DNA of 64,000 bases from Ligula intestinalis (taxonomy: Eukaryota; Platyhelminthes; Cestoda; Diphyllobothriidea; Diphyllobothriidae): positions 54,505,358-54,569,357 of the forward strand of contig JAYGXS010000001.1 of assembly GCA_036362985.1 (NCBI GenBank). Direction: 5' to 3'. The position numbers were made by a program, and so were the translations under genes. Of this stretch, positions 1 to 12,200 are shown piece after piece. The notes beneath the pieces are model-generated. The model worked only from the letters and a program-made list of their open reading frames with translations, was not told where the DNA came from and did no database searches. The first letter of the stretch is position 1. Every line of letters begins with the position of its first letter.

Positions 1-1470
1 GATTGAAAACGTAATGATTGGTCAAACCCGACACACATTACAGGAGACGTTTGAGCTGACAACAGACTGGTATAAATAGGAACGAACAACAAGTTGCTGA
101 TGGTCATCGGCACGAGTTACGGTGAGGACGAGTGCGATGGTGGCAGTAACAACGCACACACGAGAGACAACGGTGATATAATGATTGTGGATATTAGCGT
201 CGACATTTTCCAAATACCAGAGAGCATGGTCAAGTGCAGACGTAAATCCATCTTGTGGACACTTAATGTATAACAAGCGACAAAAGTTAGTGTAGGGCAC
301 CAAAGGGTTCCAGTTCCTTGGTATTAAAACGAAAAATCGTAAGGAGCATGGCATGCATGGAGGACTCATCAGTCAATTTCGACTGGAAAATGAATAAGGG
401 GAGATCCCATACGGTTTGCGTATGACGTTAACAAATCCAAAGTACACTCCGGTCTTTTGCACTAACATTCCTAGATTATGGCAACAGCAATGCTGATGAT
501 AGAACTGACGCGACTAATTTACTATTAAGTCTTGTGCCAGTTCCGATATCCAGCTTTGAATAACAATGATAGAAACTTCGTTCATTAAGACAGTGACACG
601 GCTGAATGTCAAAAGCCTTTGAGGTAAGCAAACGGAAAAAATCTAGAAAAATTTTTAATTAATAAGGAAAACCCTTGGACCCAGAAACCACAAAATTGTT
701 ATTCTTTTTTCGGTTTTGATATTGGCTGCCAATTCAGAGGATGACGACGATACATTGGCCAGGGCAGGACAGTGAGCTAATCAATAACTATGTTAAAAAA
801 ACAGCTTACGATCGCAGAAAGGACGAATCCACAAAGAACAAATGCAACACTTATCCAAAGTTGCTGTTTAAGATACCCTACACAAAATCCGATAATCTGA
901 AAATGTACATAGTTGGATATTCACATACACACATAGCAGGCATCAGAAAGTTAAGGATTCTCTCCGCCAGTTTCTGCCCCTCGAAGTCCTACATAAATAA
1001 ATGTAAGGGAAATCTATAAAAATTTAAGTACCATGGCCAACTCATCACACAAATCACTGAAATACGACTTCAACGCATCCATTTGACCTAATGAAGACCA
1101 AGTTAAAATGCGAGCGCTCTTTTGTGACGTTGACCAGGGCTCACTTTCACACACACGCAGATTCAGATACGACTGCGAAAAATCGTGGACCGAAGAACAC
1201 GTTTTCTGTCATTTGAGACTCCGTCTTTTCATAGATTGGCCTCAATCAAGATACAAAATCACGATATATATGGTGATCAATGTTCACTGTGGATGCCACT
1301 GGTATCCGCCAGGACATCTGGCATCCCCTGAATGGCTGATAAATCTTTCGCCTTCTGCTAAAGATTTCCGTGTCGATACTTTTAAAACGCCCCTTCCTCG
1401 AGGCGTTTCATTACCTTCTACACAATGTTTTAAGGCCACTTAAACTGCAACATCAATGTTGTACGCCATC
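1..1470. other. No recognised gene
   Basis: Open frames up to about 115 codons occur on both strands, but none shows a family I recognise and none has convincing splice structure. The DNA is AT-rich and intergenic-looking. I see no promoter, RNA gene or clear repeat. Confidence 0.4.
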
Positions 1471-1475
1471 AAGCA

Positions 1476-1745
1476 GGTATTCACGGTTTTTGCCGAAGAC
1501 TGTTTCTCGAAAATCTTCGGTACCTTCGTAAGGCCACATCTTGAATGCGCGATTCAAGCCTGGAGACCGTGGATGTGGCAGGATTAAAACGTGTTTGAAA
1601 GAGTGCAGCGGCGGGCCACAAAATTAGTAAGAGGCCAAGGTTCACTACCATATGAGATCCGCCTAAATAATCTTAATCCTTATCCTCTGAGTTATAGGCA
1701 GTAACGCGGAGGTTTGATACAAACTTTCCATCTAATGCGTGGCTT
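1476..1745 (+). pseudogene. LINE reverse-transcriptase C-terminal relic
   Basis: Translation from about 1530 gives FVRPHLECAIQAW, then a stop, then FERVQRRATKLVRG and LPYEIRLNNL. This is the conserved stretch after the RT palm of many CR1/Jockey/L2-like LINEs (usual form VRPHLEYCVQAW...LEKVQRRATKLV...LPYEERL). There are two in-frame stops, at about 1585 (TAA) and 1702 (TAA). Nothing upstream resembles the catalytic palm, so this is a dead 5'-truncated fragment. The clade cannot be fixed from so little sequence. Confidence 0.75.
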
Positions 1746-3483
1746 GGACTGCGCCTCATGTGTGACGAGCTTCGTCACAAGCTCCGCCACTCTATCATCT
1801 ACTGCGATTACAACTAGTCTAAATACATTCTCTGTCCAACAATCGATAAATTCCGTTGCCTTTAACTCTGCGACAAGCTCAATAATAATGCCGCCAACAC
1901 CGTCGAAAGCGATTAGGCCGACCGCTTCCCCACTACAAACTAGCTCCTCCCTTGAACGTGCGAGTCATGTTATTCCCCCGTATAATGCGTTATTGAACAC
2001 GTCGGGCCCGAACCACGAAAACTTTAATTTACATAGCAGTCACCCAAATTGGTATAGTCTTTTAAATCTAATCGGATTTGCCATACAAGTGATTTACTGA
2101 TAATGACCACTAGTACTTACGCGAACGGCCCCAGCACTAATTTTTGCGAGAATTATTAGTGAGGCTAAGTCCAGGTTGGGAAGCCAAATCACTTTTGTCT
2201 TACGGGCACCTGGTAATAGGGGGTTATATGGGTTAGGCAGTAACTTGAGGAGTTGTGGGAAGGAAAATCGGAGAAAATAATTGGAATGGGAGTGAACGAT
2301 TGTTTTAATAAGAAGTAAAAGAAAGCGGAAGGGTGAAGGGAGATGAACGCGAAAGCAAAGTTAACGCTAAAGCAACAAAAAGTGAACAGGGATGCAAGCC
2401 ATTGGTTAAAATAATCAGAAAACTCAACATAAAAGTCCAAGAAAGCGCAAAACTGATCGTTCGAGAGTGCCAACCAATCAGGCCGAGGCACGATTGTGAA
2501 CAGGTAGCATAAAATGTGTGCGTAGTGTGCAACGAGCCGACCCGGACCATGGGTGTGTGAACGCACCAAGGTCACTTTTGGCGCGGATCCGGATGAGGAT
2601 GGTGTAAACGTCTGTTGGTGATGATGCCGGTTTTCCTTCTCTTTCCCTCTGCTGGCACCACTTTCCCCCGTTCCGTGTCGCTGGTACACGCTCTTCCCGC
2701 CGTCCTGTGTCACCGTTACACACTCCTCCTGCCGTCAGCACCACCATGGCCCTCACCCGCAGTAGCCCACTGCGCTGCACTCCCGCCGGTATCTAACTAA
2801 TATTCTGTGATCACCCCTCACTCCAAACGGATCATTTGTACGGACCCTTGGTAATCACCGTATCGTATCCTTTCCACTCTTTATTGTTTACCATTCGTTT
2901 TATATCAACAGACAGTATTTCTTACTATCGCGTTGTTCTTCTATCTCTTTCTACGATTGCATGTTGTGGTGATTGAAAACCCCGTTCGGCGTTACTTCTG
3001 GAGGATCATATGCGTGAATTACTCCTTTAGGTGTGTGCCAACCTCGACGTTGCCGGCCCGCTACAAGTGCAAATCGTTCTGACAGATAGCACAAGTGACA
3101 AAATATTCGAGTGTGGAAGTGCAAACAATGGGAGACGTGGAAGCATAGTAAGAGCAAAGTTTACACTAATTGAGGATTTAAAATAAAGAAAAGATGTTTT
3201 TTACGTAAGTTTGCATTTTAAAAAAAAATTGCACTGGCCGGGAAATGATAAAATTTGTCTTCAATTATGCCCTTTGGGATAAGACGCAGAAGACAGCTTA
3301 TGCGCGAACCCTATTGCGTTAGCCAGCTCGCCGACAATGAGAACAACGTCACTGGTAACCTTCAGGGAAACTGTACGGCAAGCTGAAATACAAACAAGGT
3401 ATGTAAAAATGTATTCTTTAAAGCTGTCCTTAATTGGAGAAACCCCGTAAAAGGAGTAGTTTATGCAGCTTACAACGTGTTAG
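1746..3483. other. No recognised gene
   Basis: The longest frame is 174 codons on the minus strand (2189-2713). It has no recognisable domain, starts in basic low-complexity sequence, and overlaps other frames of similar length, which is typical of chance. No RNA gene or repeat was recognised here. Confidence 0.35.
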
Positions 3484-3484
3484 T

Positions 3485-3727
3485 ACAGGGTGTCCACGAA
3501 GTCTGGGTACATAGGGGATCAATACATACCTTAAAATCAAAACGATTTTATTTAATTATGACGTTAAGAAATTTTATTTTCAATAAAAGTTCCATTATTT
3601 GCAATTCATACATCGATGCGCCTTGCTAAAGTCTGGTGAACTCGATTGAAAATGTGTACATTGCCGTTAATTTCAGCACACTGACTGATAATGCGTTCTC
3701 TCAAGTGGTTTAGATTAACAATCTTCA
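3485..3727 (-). mobile_element. Mariner-like transposase C-terminal relic
   Basis: Minus-strand translation gives NLNHLRERIISQCAEI, then a segment ending RRIDV, a stop, and IANNGTFIENK. This is the tail of many Tc1/mariner-superfamily transposases (LRERI...RRLxxCIxxNGGHIE). The 3' edge on the plus strand begins near 3485 with ACAGGGTGTCCACGAAGTC, a terminal-repeat-like sequence next to a TA dinucleotide. Only about 80 codons remain. The catalytic core and the other terminal repeat are absent, so this is a 5'-truncated dead copy, possibly cut by the repeat that begins near 3765. Confidence 0.6.
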
Positions 3728-3765
3728 TTTAGTAAACTTTCTCTTTTAACCCTTAGAACACGTGG

Positions 3766-4045
3766 TCCCGCCGGCTCAGAAGGGGCTCAGAAGGCGCCAG
3801 GAGGGGATGGCGCCGTCAGAATTTAATTGAGGCCAAGTACTATTGCAAAAGTTATTTCCTGGCGAACATCTGTATATTTGAGGGATCAAAGAAGAAAAGT
3901 AAACCATAATTAATAATATTTGGGGGATAAAAGTGATCTTTAAGCTAATTTTAGTAAATATGGTACATGGGGCATGGTGGGGCTCAGGCGGGGCAGGTCA
4001 TCACTTTGGCCCCGGCTGCCACCCCCCCCCCATGCAAAAAAGTTC
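3766..4045 (+). repeat. GC-rich terminal and subterminal repeat, left arm
   Basis: Several G-rich units sharing GGGGCTCAG and GGCCAGG-like cores occur at about 3775-3810, 3972-4016 and 4190-4222, in AT-rich surroundings. The block 3972-4020 matches the reverse complement of 6972-7022 closely (shared core CTCAGGCGGGGCA...TCATCACTTTGGCC), and similarity continues weakly inward. Together they look like terminal inverted repeats of an element of about 3 kb. Repeated subterminal motifs are known in CACTA elements, but I do not see a CACTA end. Confidence 0.6.
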
Positions 4046-4692
4046 GCTGGGGACGCCAATTATCGCAATATTGCGAGCCCGGCCGTACATCTGCATACTT
4101 GAGGGAACATAGAAGAAAAATCAACCAAAATTTAAAAGATTCGGTGGATAAATTTGATCTTTAAGCTAATTTGATTAATTATATTGAATGAAGGGGCTCT
4201 GAGTGGGCCAGGCGGTGATTGGCCCCGTTAATATTTATGGTAGTTGACTACCATGAATATTCAGTGGCCGCAGCTCAGGAGCCAAAATTGAAAATTATCA
4301 AGAAGAGTGCTGAGGCACTATAAGGTTTCTTTACGTGTATTTAATTGATTATTGAAGCAAATTAATCCAAAAAATAAAATAGTTACTGAATAAATTTACC
4401 TTTTGGGGAAAATTTAATTAGCTTAATAAATGGTTTAAATAGGTATATTTCGGCATCCATCTTATTCTATTCTGTTACGTCCATGCATAACGAGGTCTCA
4501 TTTTCTGTTTATCAGGTACGTTATATAACGCCTTTTTGAAGTTTATTACGAATGTTCGTTAGTTAAGGTGATTACTGTTTTAATTCAAGCTACTTTAGAA
4601 GCGGTTAGCTATAGCCTCTTTTTCGTAAAGGACTCGGTTTTCTAGGTCTATGTATAGCCACTTGCATATCTTTTTGTCGATTTTAAGCAAAC

Positions 4693-5531
4693 ATGAAACG
4701 AAAGTACCCTGGCCAACACAGAACCATCGCCTTTCAACGTACGATGCGTGCAAAGAAGGCCTATCATAATGCCATGGATCCAGAAATAGCGGGCCCTTCT
4801 GATCCCTTTATCGTGCCCGTGAGAAGCCCTTCATCGGAATTGAACTTGCCGGAACTTAGGTCTGAAGTGTCCGCTGGAAAATATTTCATAGGTGTAAGTT
4901 TGTGAAGGGTTTAGAATCTACAGAAGCATTGGAAGGCGCTGCTGAAGTCCAAAGCAAATGCTTTTTGACAGATTTGAAGGCTGTTTGCATTAAATCAGGA
5001 CTAACGGGAAAGGCCATTAATATGTGGCTTGATATGCTGCGCCCATATCATCCAAAAATACCAAAAACTTCTTGAACACTCGAGGACACACCAAGATCTT
5101 GCGTCAGCAAGTCCCTGGATAGTGGGAATTATGTACACTTAGGTCTTCAATAACGTCTACTCGACGAGGTGCAGATTCACCTGTCGACATCTATCATCGA
5201 AATTCATATACAGCTGCATATCGATGAAATGAAACTTTCCAGAGTATCTGCCCAATGCCTCTGGCCAATTATTGCTCGGATCTCTCACCCGTTTTTCGGG
5301 CAGCCTTTTGTGGTTGGAAAATTTGCTGGATACGGTAATCCAGAGCCATTGGAAAAGTTCTTGGAATGCTGCATTGAAGAGCTTGATGACTTATTGGTTA
5401 CTGGTCTACGGACGCCAATAACAGGGAAGGATTTGAAAGTGAAGCTAACCCATGTGGTCTGCGACGCACCTGCACGCTCTTGCGTGCTAAGAGTGAAAGG
5501 TCATACGGGACACTATGCATGCGACAGGTAG
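4693..5531 (+). pseudogene. Broken EnSpm/CACTA-like (Tnp2-type) transposase
   Basis: The frame opens at ATG 4693. It can be joined across a possible 32-nt intron (GT at about 4892 to AG at about 4923) to a segment containing FLTDLKAVCIKSGLT and MLRPYHPKIPKTS. It then meets a TGA (about 5072) and a TAA (about 5150), and continues as LHIDEMKLSRVSAQCLWPII, PFVVGKFAGYGNPEPLEKFL and THVVCDAPARSCVLRVKGHT, ending GHYACDR. That order (a helical DLxxW-like segment, a DG/DE-x-PLF-like segment, PFVxGxYxG, VCDAPARxFxxxxKGHxGYxxCxxC) is the one I know from metazoan Tnp2-like transposase proteins. Each stop replaces an expected sense codon in good context, so the gene is decayed. The class assignment is less certain than the homology. 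Confidence 0.6.
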
Positions 5532-5723
5532 CTAAATTTATTTATATAAACATCCCAGTTGCCGTCATAGAGGTGTCTCCAAGGCAGGTTTGATGGTATT
5601 ACCAACAGGACAGAAGTAACTGTGATTTATAACGTTCTACTTTAGCATTCGCACTCCATCCTGCCATGTACCACGTGCACCCACAAGGACATCCAAGAAG
5701 GATGTAGGCTATCTGATGTAAGC

Positions 5724-5960
5724 ATGTGCGTAATGTTTTGTCATTCATTTAGAAAGAAGGTTGATTTCCTGGCACATGAGATGATTAATCAAAGAACTAA
5801 ACTGGATAATATCGAGGCCTGGCAGCGCAAACAGATGGAGAACATGAACGTTATATTGATCCCTTTACAGAACTTACATAACCCGCAAATGCCGGCCTAC
5901 CTACGCTACAACTGCCACTCTGCACAAACGATGCTTAAGATGCATTCATCTGTCAGATAG
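5724..5960 (+). pseudogene. Possible coiled-coil segment of the same element
   Basis: A 78-codon frame reads FRKKVDFLAHEMINQRTKL, DNIEAWQRKQMENMN and ILIPLQNLHNPQMP. A short amphipathic helix followed by a PLxx-L motif resembles the region before DUF4806 in proteins often associated with Tnp2-like metazoan elements. The match is short and by eye. It lies inside the presumed inverted-repeat element and downstream of the transposase remnant, so a second ORF or 3' exon of the element is plausible. Confidence 0.25.
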
Positions 5961-6871
5961 CTGCAGACCCAATGTTTTCTCATGCTGCGGTAGGTTACTA
6001 TTTTGAATATTAATAATTGATTACAGAAACAACATTTGGCATGCATTGGTGGAAGAACCGAGAAGGATTTTATCAGCAATCTCCTGTGTTGTCTTCTTGG
6101 TCCACCTTTGTGCAGCCAGTTCTGCTGGGAAGTATCACGGGTTAAAAGGCGGTCCTTAATCGCCTCCCTTATTTTTATAATCGTTATTCGTAAGTTTAAA
6201 TTTTGACTGATATAAACAGATGCCATTTAACAAAGTGCATACTGCAGCAGCTGCACTATGGAGGCAAATAAGATGTATGCATTGCCTGGTTTCACGGAGC
6301 ACGAGGCCGTCAGGGCGGCAGAACCAGACGGAGGGAAACTTCATCCAAGGTAATCTGACGCTCAGGAATGTGCAAACACCGATCGAATAGGCTTCCGAAC
6401 TAAACAGTTCTGTATCAAGTTACCCCCAGATGCTGTCATACCCCACTTACTGCTAGTAATCTGACGCCTTTAAATTGTTATAAAATTACCACTCAGATTC
6501 CGATCCCTGCGCTGCGTGACGCATTGTCTACATGCGGGGATTAAGGTCAAGCCAGCACATCTGATGCATATGCGCTATGCAAATGGGATGGCCGTGAAAA
6601 TGTGAGTGCATTTAAAAATTGACTTTAAATAGTTAGTCCCTGTAGGGATAATTAAATGGGTTTACTTCTGCATTTTCAGCCAGATTTACCACCTTTTATA
6701 AAAAATATATGTAAAAATTGGTTTTTTATACTTTAGGAGCCCGATACGGAAAATGAAAGTTCTCCTGCCGATATCACGTGAAAAGGATAATTAATTTCTG
6801 TGAACAAGTATTTCATCTCTCAATAAATTATCCGCCATCATTCAGTTACCACTTCAGTTTTATATTCTACG

Positions 6872-7040
6872 AGCTGCTACACCTAGCTGTCCTGCAACTT
6901 TTTCGATTGCCAAATTAAATGGCCAAGTTAGCGAAAATAGGCGCCAATTTGCGAAAACTTTTTTCACGGTGGGGCCAGCCGGGGCCAAAGTGATGACTTG
7001 CCCCGCCTGAGCCCCACCATGCCCACGGGGCATGGCGGGG
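6872..7040 (-). repeat. GC-rich terminal repeat, right arm
   Basis: Reading the minus strand from 7022 gives the same GGGCATGGTGGGGCTCAGG start as the left arm at 3971, then the shared block to about 6972, then an AT-rich stretch with a GCGCCAA-like motif also seen near 4053. A second, shorter GGGGCATGGCGGGG unit lies on the plus strand at 7027-7040. The arms enclose the broken transposase. No target-site duplication could be identified with confidence. Confidence 0.55.
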
Positions 7041-7139
7041 CCCGGAGGGTCTGGTGTTTCAAGGGAACCCACAATATTGACAAGCGTTTTGTATTGCTAC
7101 CATTGGATTACTCGTTTGAAGAAAGTTGCGGAAGATTAT

Positions 7140-7900
7140 ATTTCAGCTACGTTTTGATCGATCTAAATCTTCTGATGATACTAGATGCACCACAGACTCA
7201 ATGTGAAGTAAATTCATGAGGTTGCTTTCAAATGAATTTGAGTCCAGAAGTGAATTAAGAATCTTAAATACAGGTTCATACTTTTCAATAAAGTTCGCTA
7301 AATGTAAGAGGGCTGACAGATTGATTTGATCCAAAATAACTTTCACGTCAGTCATTGTTTCTATTAAAAATTTTCATGTAAGGAATGTTGAAATGCTAAA
7401 TACATGCATGAGTAACGTGTCGAAAGAATTTCAGATAAGAAATTATTTGACTAATCTAGAAGCCTGAAATTCCAGATCAAATTCAAATCGCGCGGCAGGA
7501 CATGTAGTCTGTGATGCCTAGCGAATCTGCGAGCAGCGCGTTGGTAGCAATGGCTGTCACGCTATCACCTGTGAAGTCGCAAGAGCTACCAAGCCAGTCT
7601 TTACGTGCTCAAATTGCGAAACTGTCAGCTCTGAGTGTGGTGGCATGCTTGAGGACAACCGCGACCACACCAGCCACTTGCCTTGCCCCATTTTCGGTAT
7701 TTTTGACCTTTTTCTCGAAATCGGGTTCAGGTGTGACAGTGGCCAGAGAATGCAGTAGATCTTGCGAGTCTTCTTGTATTATAACTCAGCTTTCAGTTTA
7801 CCTAAGATCGTGTTGGACATCGTCAAAAACGGGGATCGAACTATCATGTATGCATGCATTCATGCATTTGGCTATATTTTCTTGTGATACCGTCTATTGA
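7140..7900 (-). other. Coding-like stretch, unidentified
   Basis: On the minus strand, 7355-7143 translates to a smooth helical segment (MTDVKVILDQINLSALLHL ... KILNSLLDSN). About 7790-7500 gives a second segment containing SQDLLHSLATVTPEPDFE and ARQVAGVVAVVLKHA, with one TGA. They may be exons or a relic of one protein, but I recognise no family. Composition is more protein-like than the surroundings. It could be host or transposon. Confidence 0.2.
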
Positions 7901-9147
7901 AAATATACTTTCTTTATTAACCAACAAAACATCTGATGGGAAAGGTGGTTACTCTACTGGTTTGCCTGGTCTGTATTTTCATTTATTAAATAGTAAGGTT
8001 AGCCTAATTGGTTTTGTTCCGTAGGTTTCCATTACAAATCGTTTTAATTTACTTTCTACTTTGCACTTACCGCACATTAAACAAACGTTAACGGTTCATT
8101 AATCAAGCATTAAAAATTAACTCATTAATTATGTCAGGCACTTGGGCGGGGAAATACGTTTTCAGGGGGCCTCACAAGAAAGCGTAAACATGCATTTTCT
8201 CAAAAACCGGCCGCGTGGTGAATGCACTGGAACAACATAGGTGGTGGCCGCTCAAGCTACCGATGCCCCGGTCTTCTTGACTGTATCATTACACTGGCCT
8301 CAGGCGGGTTAGGGGAGACAGAGTGCGGAACATGTTGCGTGAGTCTACCATCAGTTAAAGCTACTTCACGCGCAAGTCAATTTCCTGCCAACCTTATTTT
8401 GGAGCATACGGTGGCAATCGTCGAAATTAGTGAAAGACCTGTCATTTATGCAGTTGCGTATAAAAAGGCGAGCTCTTGGTGAGCCAGACGGACCCCATTC
8501 ACGCGCAGTTGAGATTAGCCATGTGATTATGTATACTCAGACATGCATTGTACCACACAGTGTAGTTACCTATGACATCACACAAGTAGGTCATCTTACT
8601 TCCAAGTCTATTCCCCTTGCCCTCTGAAGAATTATATTGAAAAAACACTGAATTCGAGGAGAAAGTGCAGTGACTTAACACAAGATACACCCCATCGCTT
8701 ATACTCTATGTACATTGGCCTGCAGATTCTTTTTTCTCAATAATGGCAAGCAATAGCATTTTTCTACTTGCTGTCTTGCCAAAATATCCTTCTCGTGTCT
8801 TTCGCTTACGATTTACAGAGCTAGGTAGGGCTTTGCGAACGTCACAGGTATTTAAAGCAAATCACTTTACGATTTCGGTGTCCATGGTCTGCACTCGACC
8901 TCAAGGTTGCTAAAAATTACTACTTCATTCCAAGTCGATACGTCAAACTCTGACTTAATATTCAGTAAGATGGCAGCTTTAATTCACATTATCGGAGAGA
9001 AGCATCTCCTTATTTAATAGAATGCGTATTCCTCCACTTACTAAAGCCTGTATAAATTGAATGGTGCTGAAAGTGAAATGTATGTTTTAAACGGCTTTAT
9101 ATTGTAAGGCGGGTTGTCCGAGCGTGGTTTTTCCTCCTGGTCAAGCA
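7901..9147. other. Upstream region of SFSWAP, no other gene seen
   Basis: No recognisable coding sequence, RNA gene or repeat. It should hold the promoter and any 5' non-coding exon of SFSWAP. I see no convincing TATA or initiator arrangement, so I do not mark one. Confidence 0.4.
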
Positions 9148-9296
9148 ATGTTGACCTCTCAGGATGTTAGCCTGGAGAAACTTCAAGTTACTGGATACAA
9201 GTGCACGCTCTTTGATGATCCAGAAAAGTACTTGGATATTAACCGTGGGAGTTTGCTTGTCCCAGCTCTCAGCGACCAGAGCCTATTAATCGATCG
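9148..9296 (+). CDS. SFSWAP: SFSWAP exon 1 (DRY_EERY start)
   Basis: Encodes LQVTGYKCTLFDDPEKYLDI and SLLVPALSDQSLLIDR, matching the vertebrate pattern LLVFGYxCKLFxDDE...LIPWMGD...LIDRYD. The donor CG|GTATGT at 9297 splits the Arg codon that exon 2 completes. ATG 9148 is the only in-frame ATG just before the domain. A spliced upstream exon entering at the AG near 9161 is an alternative. Confidence 0.8.
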
Positions 9297-12200
9297 GTAT
9301 GTTACCAATCCTATCTACTTAGTGCTAAAAGTAAAATCCGTGGCGTTCCCGTTTTATGTTTTGATTATTAGTAGTCCTACATAGTCAAGTTATGTATTAA
9401 TTCACACAATGAATCCGTCCGCATGCTGTACTTTTTGACAGTTTTATATCAGCGGTTAATATACCCTAAAAGAAAAACGCTAGTGCCGTCGCGCTACTCT
9501 GCGTGCACGTGATTAGCCCCCACTTGCACTTGTCACAGGGTGTCAAGATTTTTTCTGCATAGACTGGATCCAACTTGCCCCAGATTTCGACCGCGGGATG
9601 CCTGCGCCAGCTAGAGGGGGGGGGTGTTATCCCCCTGTCACAGGGGGTGACGCCGACTAGGAACGCTTCTTGCATGTCGCCTGGGGGCGTGCGCGCAACG
9701 CAGAGAGAGAATAGCGTGACGGCGCCAGGCAACTTCGCGTGGTGCTAGCGTTTTTCTATCAGGGATACTCTGACATCAAAACGGGTGTGTTATGTGCGTC
9801 AGCATAGAAAATCTTGTGTAAGTGTAAGGGAAATTGTAACTGACTGTGATGCCTTCTGTCTTAGTCCGACAAAACAGCCACACCATCTCTTCAAAGCCCT
9901 CAGGTGATTCCCACAATTAGTAAGCACAAGTATGTCCAGCCTATTCCAGGGTCATTGTCCTTCTTTTCACACGTAATAAAACTCCACCGTGTCCACAACC
10001 TCGACTGTAAACACTCTGATGATCCTCGGATTTCTCGAACGTGGATTTCGCCACGGACGTGTGACGGCGGTGAATCGTAATTTCTGCTAGCTCGTTAGCC
10101 CATACATGCGATTGTAATGTACTGCAAAAAAGGTCTTCCGGATGGGTGGGGGAGGGCCAGCCAGGCGGAAAACTACGTCCAGAAGTACATTGCACTCAGA
10201 AACTGATTTTGCCGTGAAAGTATGACGCCAGATAATCAATGTCTGCTCGTCGTCAACGGTGAAGGACGCATGTCAAGGCAGGTAGGCTAAAAGGGACCAG
10301 GTACACCACTTTTTTGCCAATGCATATTTTGTGCGTTTTGTGCGCGAGTTTGCCAATAATTTTGCTGTAAGGGTATTAACTAGAGCCATGACTAGCAAAA
10401 ATCTACTCCGTATGCCTATGGACAACCTAAGCAAGTTACTCGTATTAGTGTCAGACGCAGCTCAAAGACGCCGGTAATGCTACTTCCTCCAGACGCTCCT
10501 AAAAGAATAAGTTGAGAACTATCTTTTAGCTTTTAACGAGTTTAGCGCCGCCAGGACGTCTCAAGCTTGAGGGTTTTTTTTTCAGCGTACGCCAAATTCT
10601 GTGAGCATTTTCACAGTTTTTGGCTCCCCAGATCTGCTGGTACACCAAATATCAACCACTGGAACCTCGATCTGGTACTTTAGGCCTTCTCTAGTTGTTG
10701 TTGTGTGCCTTCTTTCCAAAAAAGGATATGAAAGCAGTAAGACTAGGGATTTACTAATCCTATCACGTGCACTTAATTAGTAGTATCTGTAACGACGCCA
10801 TTGAATGCTTCACTAAATTCAAAATAAATAGGTGTGTATAGAAAAAAGCGGCATACATGTCCACGCCAACTTCGAATAGAAATCCAGAAACGGTCCAGAT
10901 TGCCGTAGCCAGACGCAGCCTCAATGATGTCACGAACGGTACCTCTCCATGCGTGAAGATTCGCCGCAGCGGATCTGGAGAGCTCCACCCAGTCTCTTCT
11001 CCAGCGACGAAGACCGAAGATAGGAGGTCGAAGAACTGTTTCCATGTCTTGACGGACGGTGTAGAGTCAAGTCTTTAATTGCCCACCTCTTCGCCGTTTC
11101 CAGGTGGGCTGCGGTGGTGGGTCGAGGGCGGCATAGCAAAGCTCGTGGGGCGGACGATGGAGAACGTGTCCAAACCACCTCAGCCGCCTTTCTTGAATGG
11201 CCTGAGGTATCCTGGTGATGCGATCGCAGTGGATGCGGACTGTCTCATTGGAGATGAAGTCGCTATACTTACCTCGCAGGATCGTCCTCAGGCACCGATG
11301 GTCAGAGACCTCCAGTCTTCGCTCATCTTCAGCGCGCACAGCCCAGCATTCACATCCATAGAGGACTGACCGGATGGATGCACGGTATACACGAATCTTC
11401 GTGGCGATGGAGAAGTCCCGTCGGATCCATAGGCGCTTTCGAAGGATTTAAAAAACCCAGTGAACTGCGTCGATGTCGTCCGTACTTTGCCCATTCGGTA
11501 GCAGCATCTCTCCGAGGTATTTAAAGCTGTCTACTTCTTCAAGTTGATGGCCATTAATCCCCAGTGGTGCCTTCTAATCAGGGATGCAGCTGAAGTATAA
11601 CTAAGTCTTTCCGGTATTTGTAGAAATGTCAACTGACACTACAGAATGAAAACCACCAAAGCTTGAAGATAGCGACGTTATATCATCGGCGTGATCGAGA
11701 TCAGTCAGCCGGCGCCCGGGTCCAAGTTCAATACTGTCTTCGTCATGTAGGGCCCACACGAGAATCCAGTCAGTGACGTAGTTAAACAGTTTGGGCGATA
11801 GGACGCAGCCCAGTCGGACACCAAACCGGATATCAAATGGTTGAGCGATTTTTGTTGACCAGAACTCGTGCGGTGGTAGACTGGTAGTAAACCCTTATCA
11901 TGGCAATGAGTTTGGTCGGCACTTCATCCAGTTCCATTATTCGCCACAGGGACTCTTTATGGATGGACTCGAATGCGGTGGTGAAGTCGACAAAGCAAAC
12001 GACCGTCGGTTGTTGGTAGCTATGGCGGAATTCTAGAATGCGCCTCAGTGTGAATATCTGATCCGCAAATCCACGCCCCGCGCAACTCGGCCTGATTGGG
12101 TCGTGACCTGGAGTCACGTACAGACTGGAAGCGCCTGAGAATAACAATAGCGAAAATCTTTGCAGCAACATCGGTAAGACTTATGCCGTGGTAGTTCTCA

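Noticed and set aside
22..369. 115-codon minus-strand frame
   Set aside because: It faintly suggested a LINE RT start, but no conserved motif could be confirmed.
2189..2713. 174-codon minus-strand frame
   Set aside because: No domain, biased composition and overlapping frames of similar size. It looks like chance.
3967..4164. Open frame over the GC-rich repeat
   Set aside because: It is a translation of the terminal repeat. The same peptide appears on the opposite strand at 7072-6860 for the same reason.
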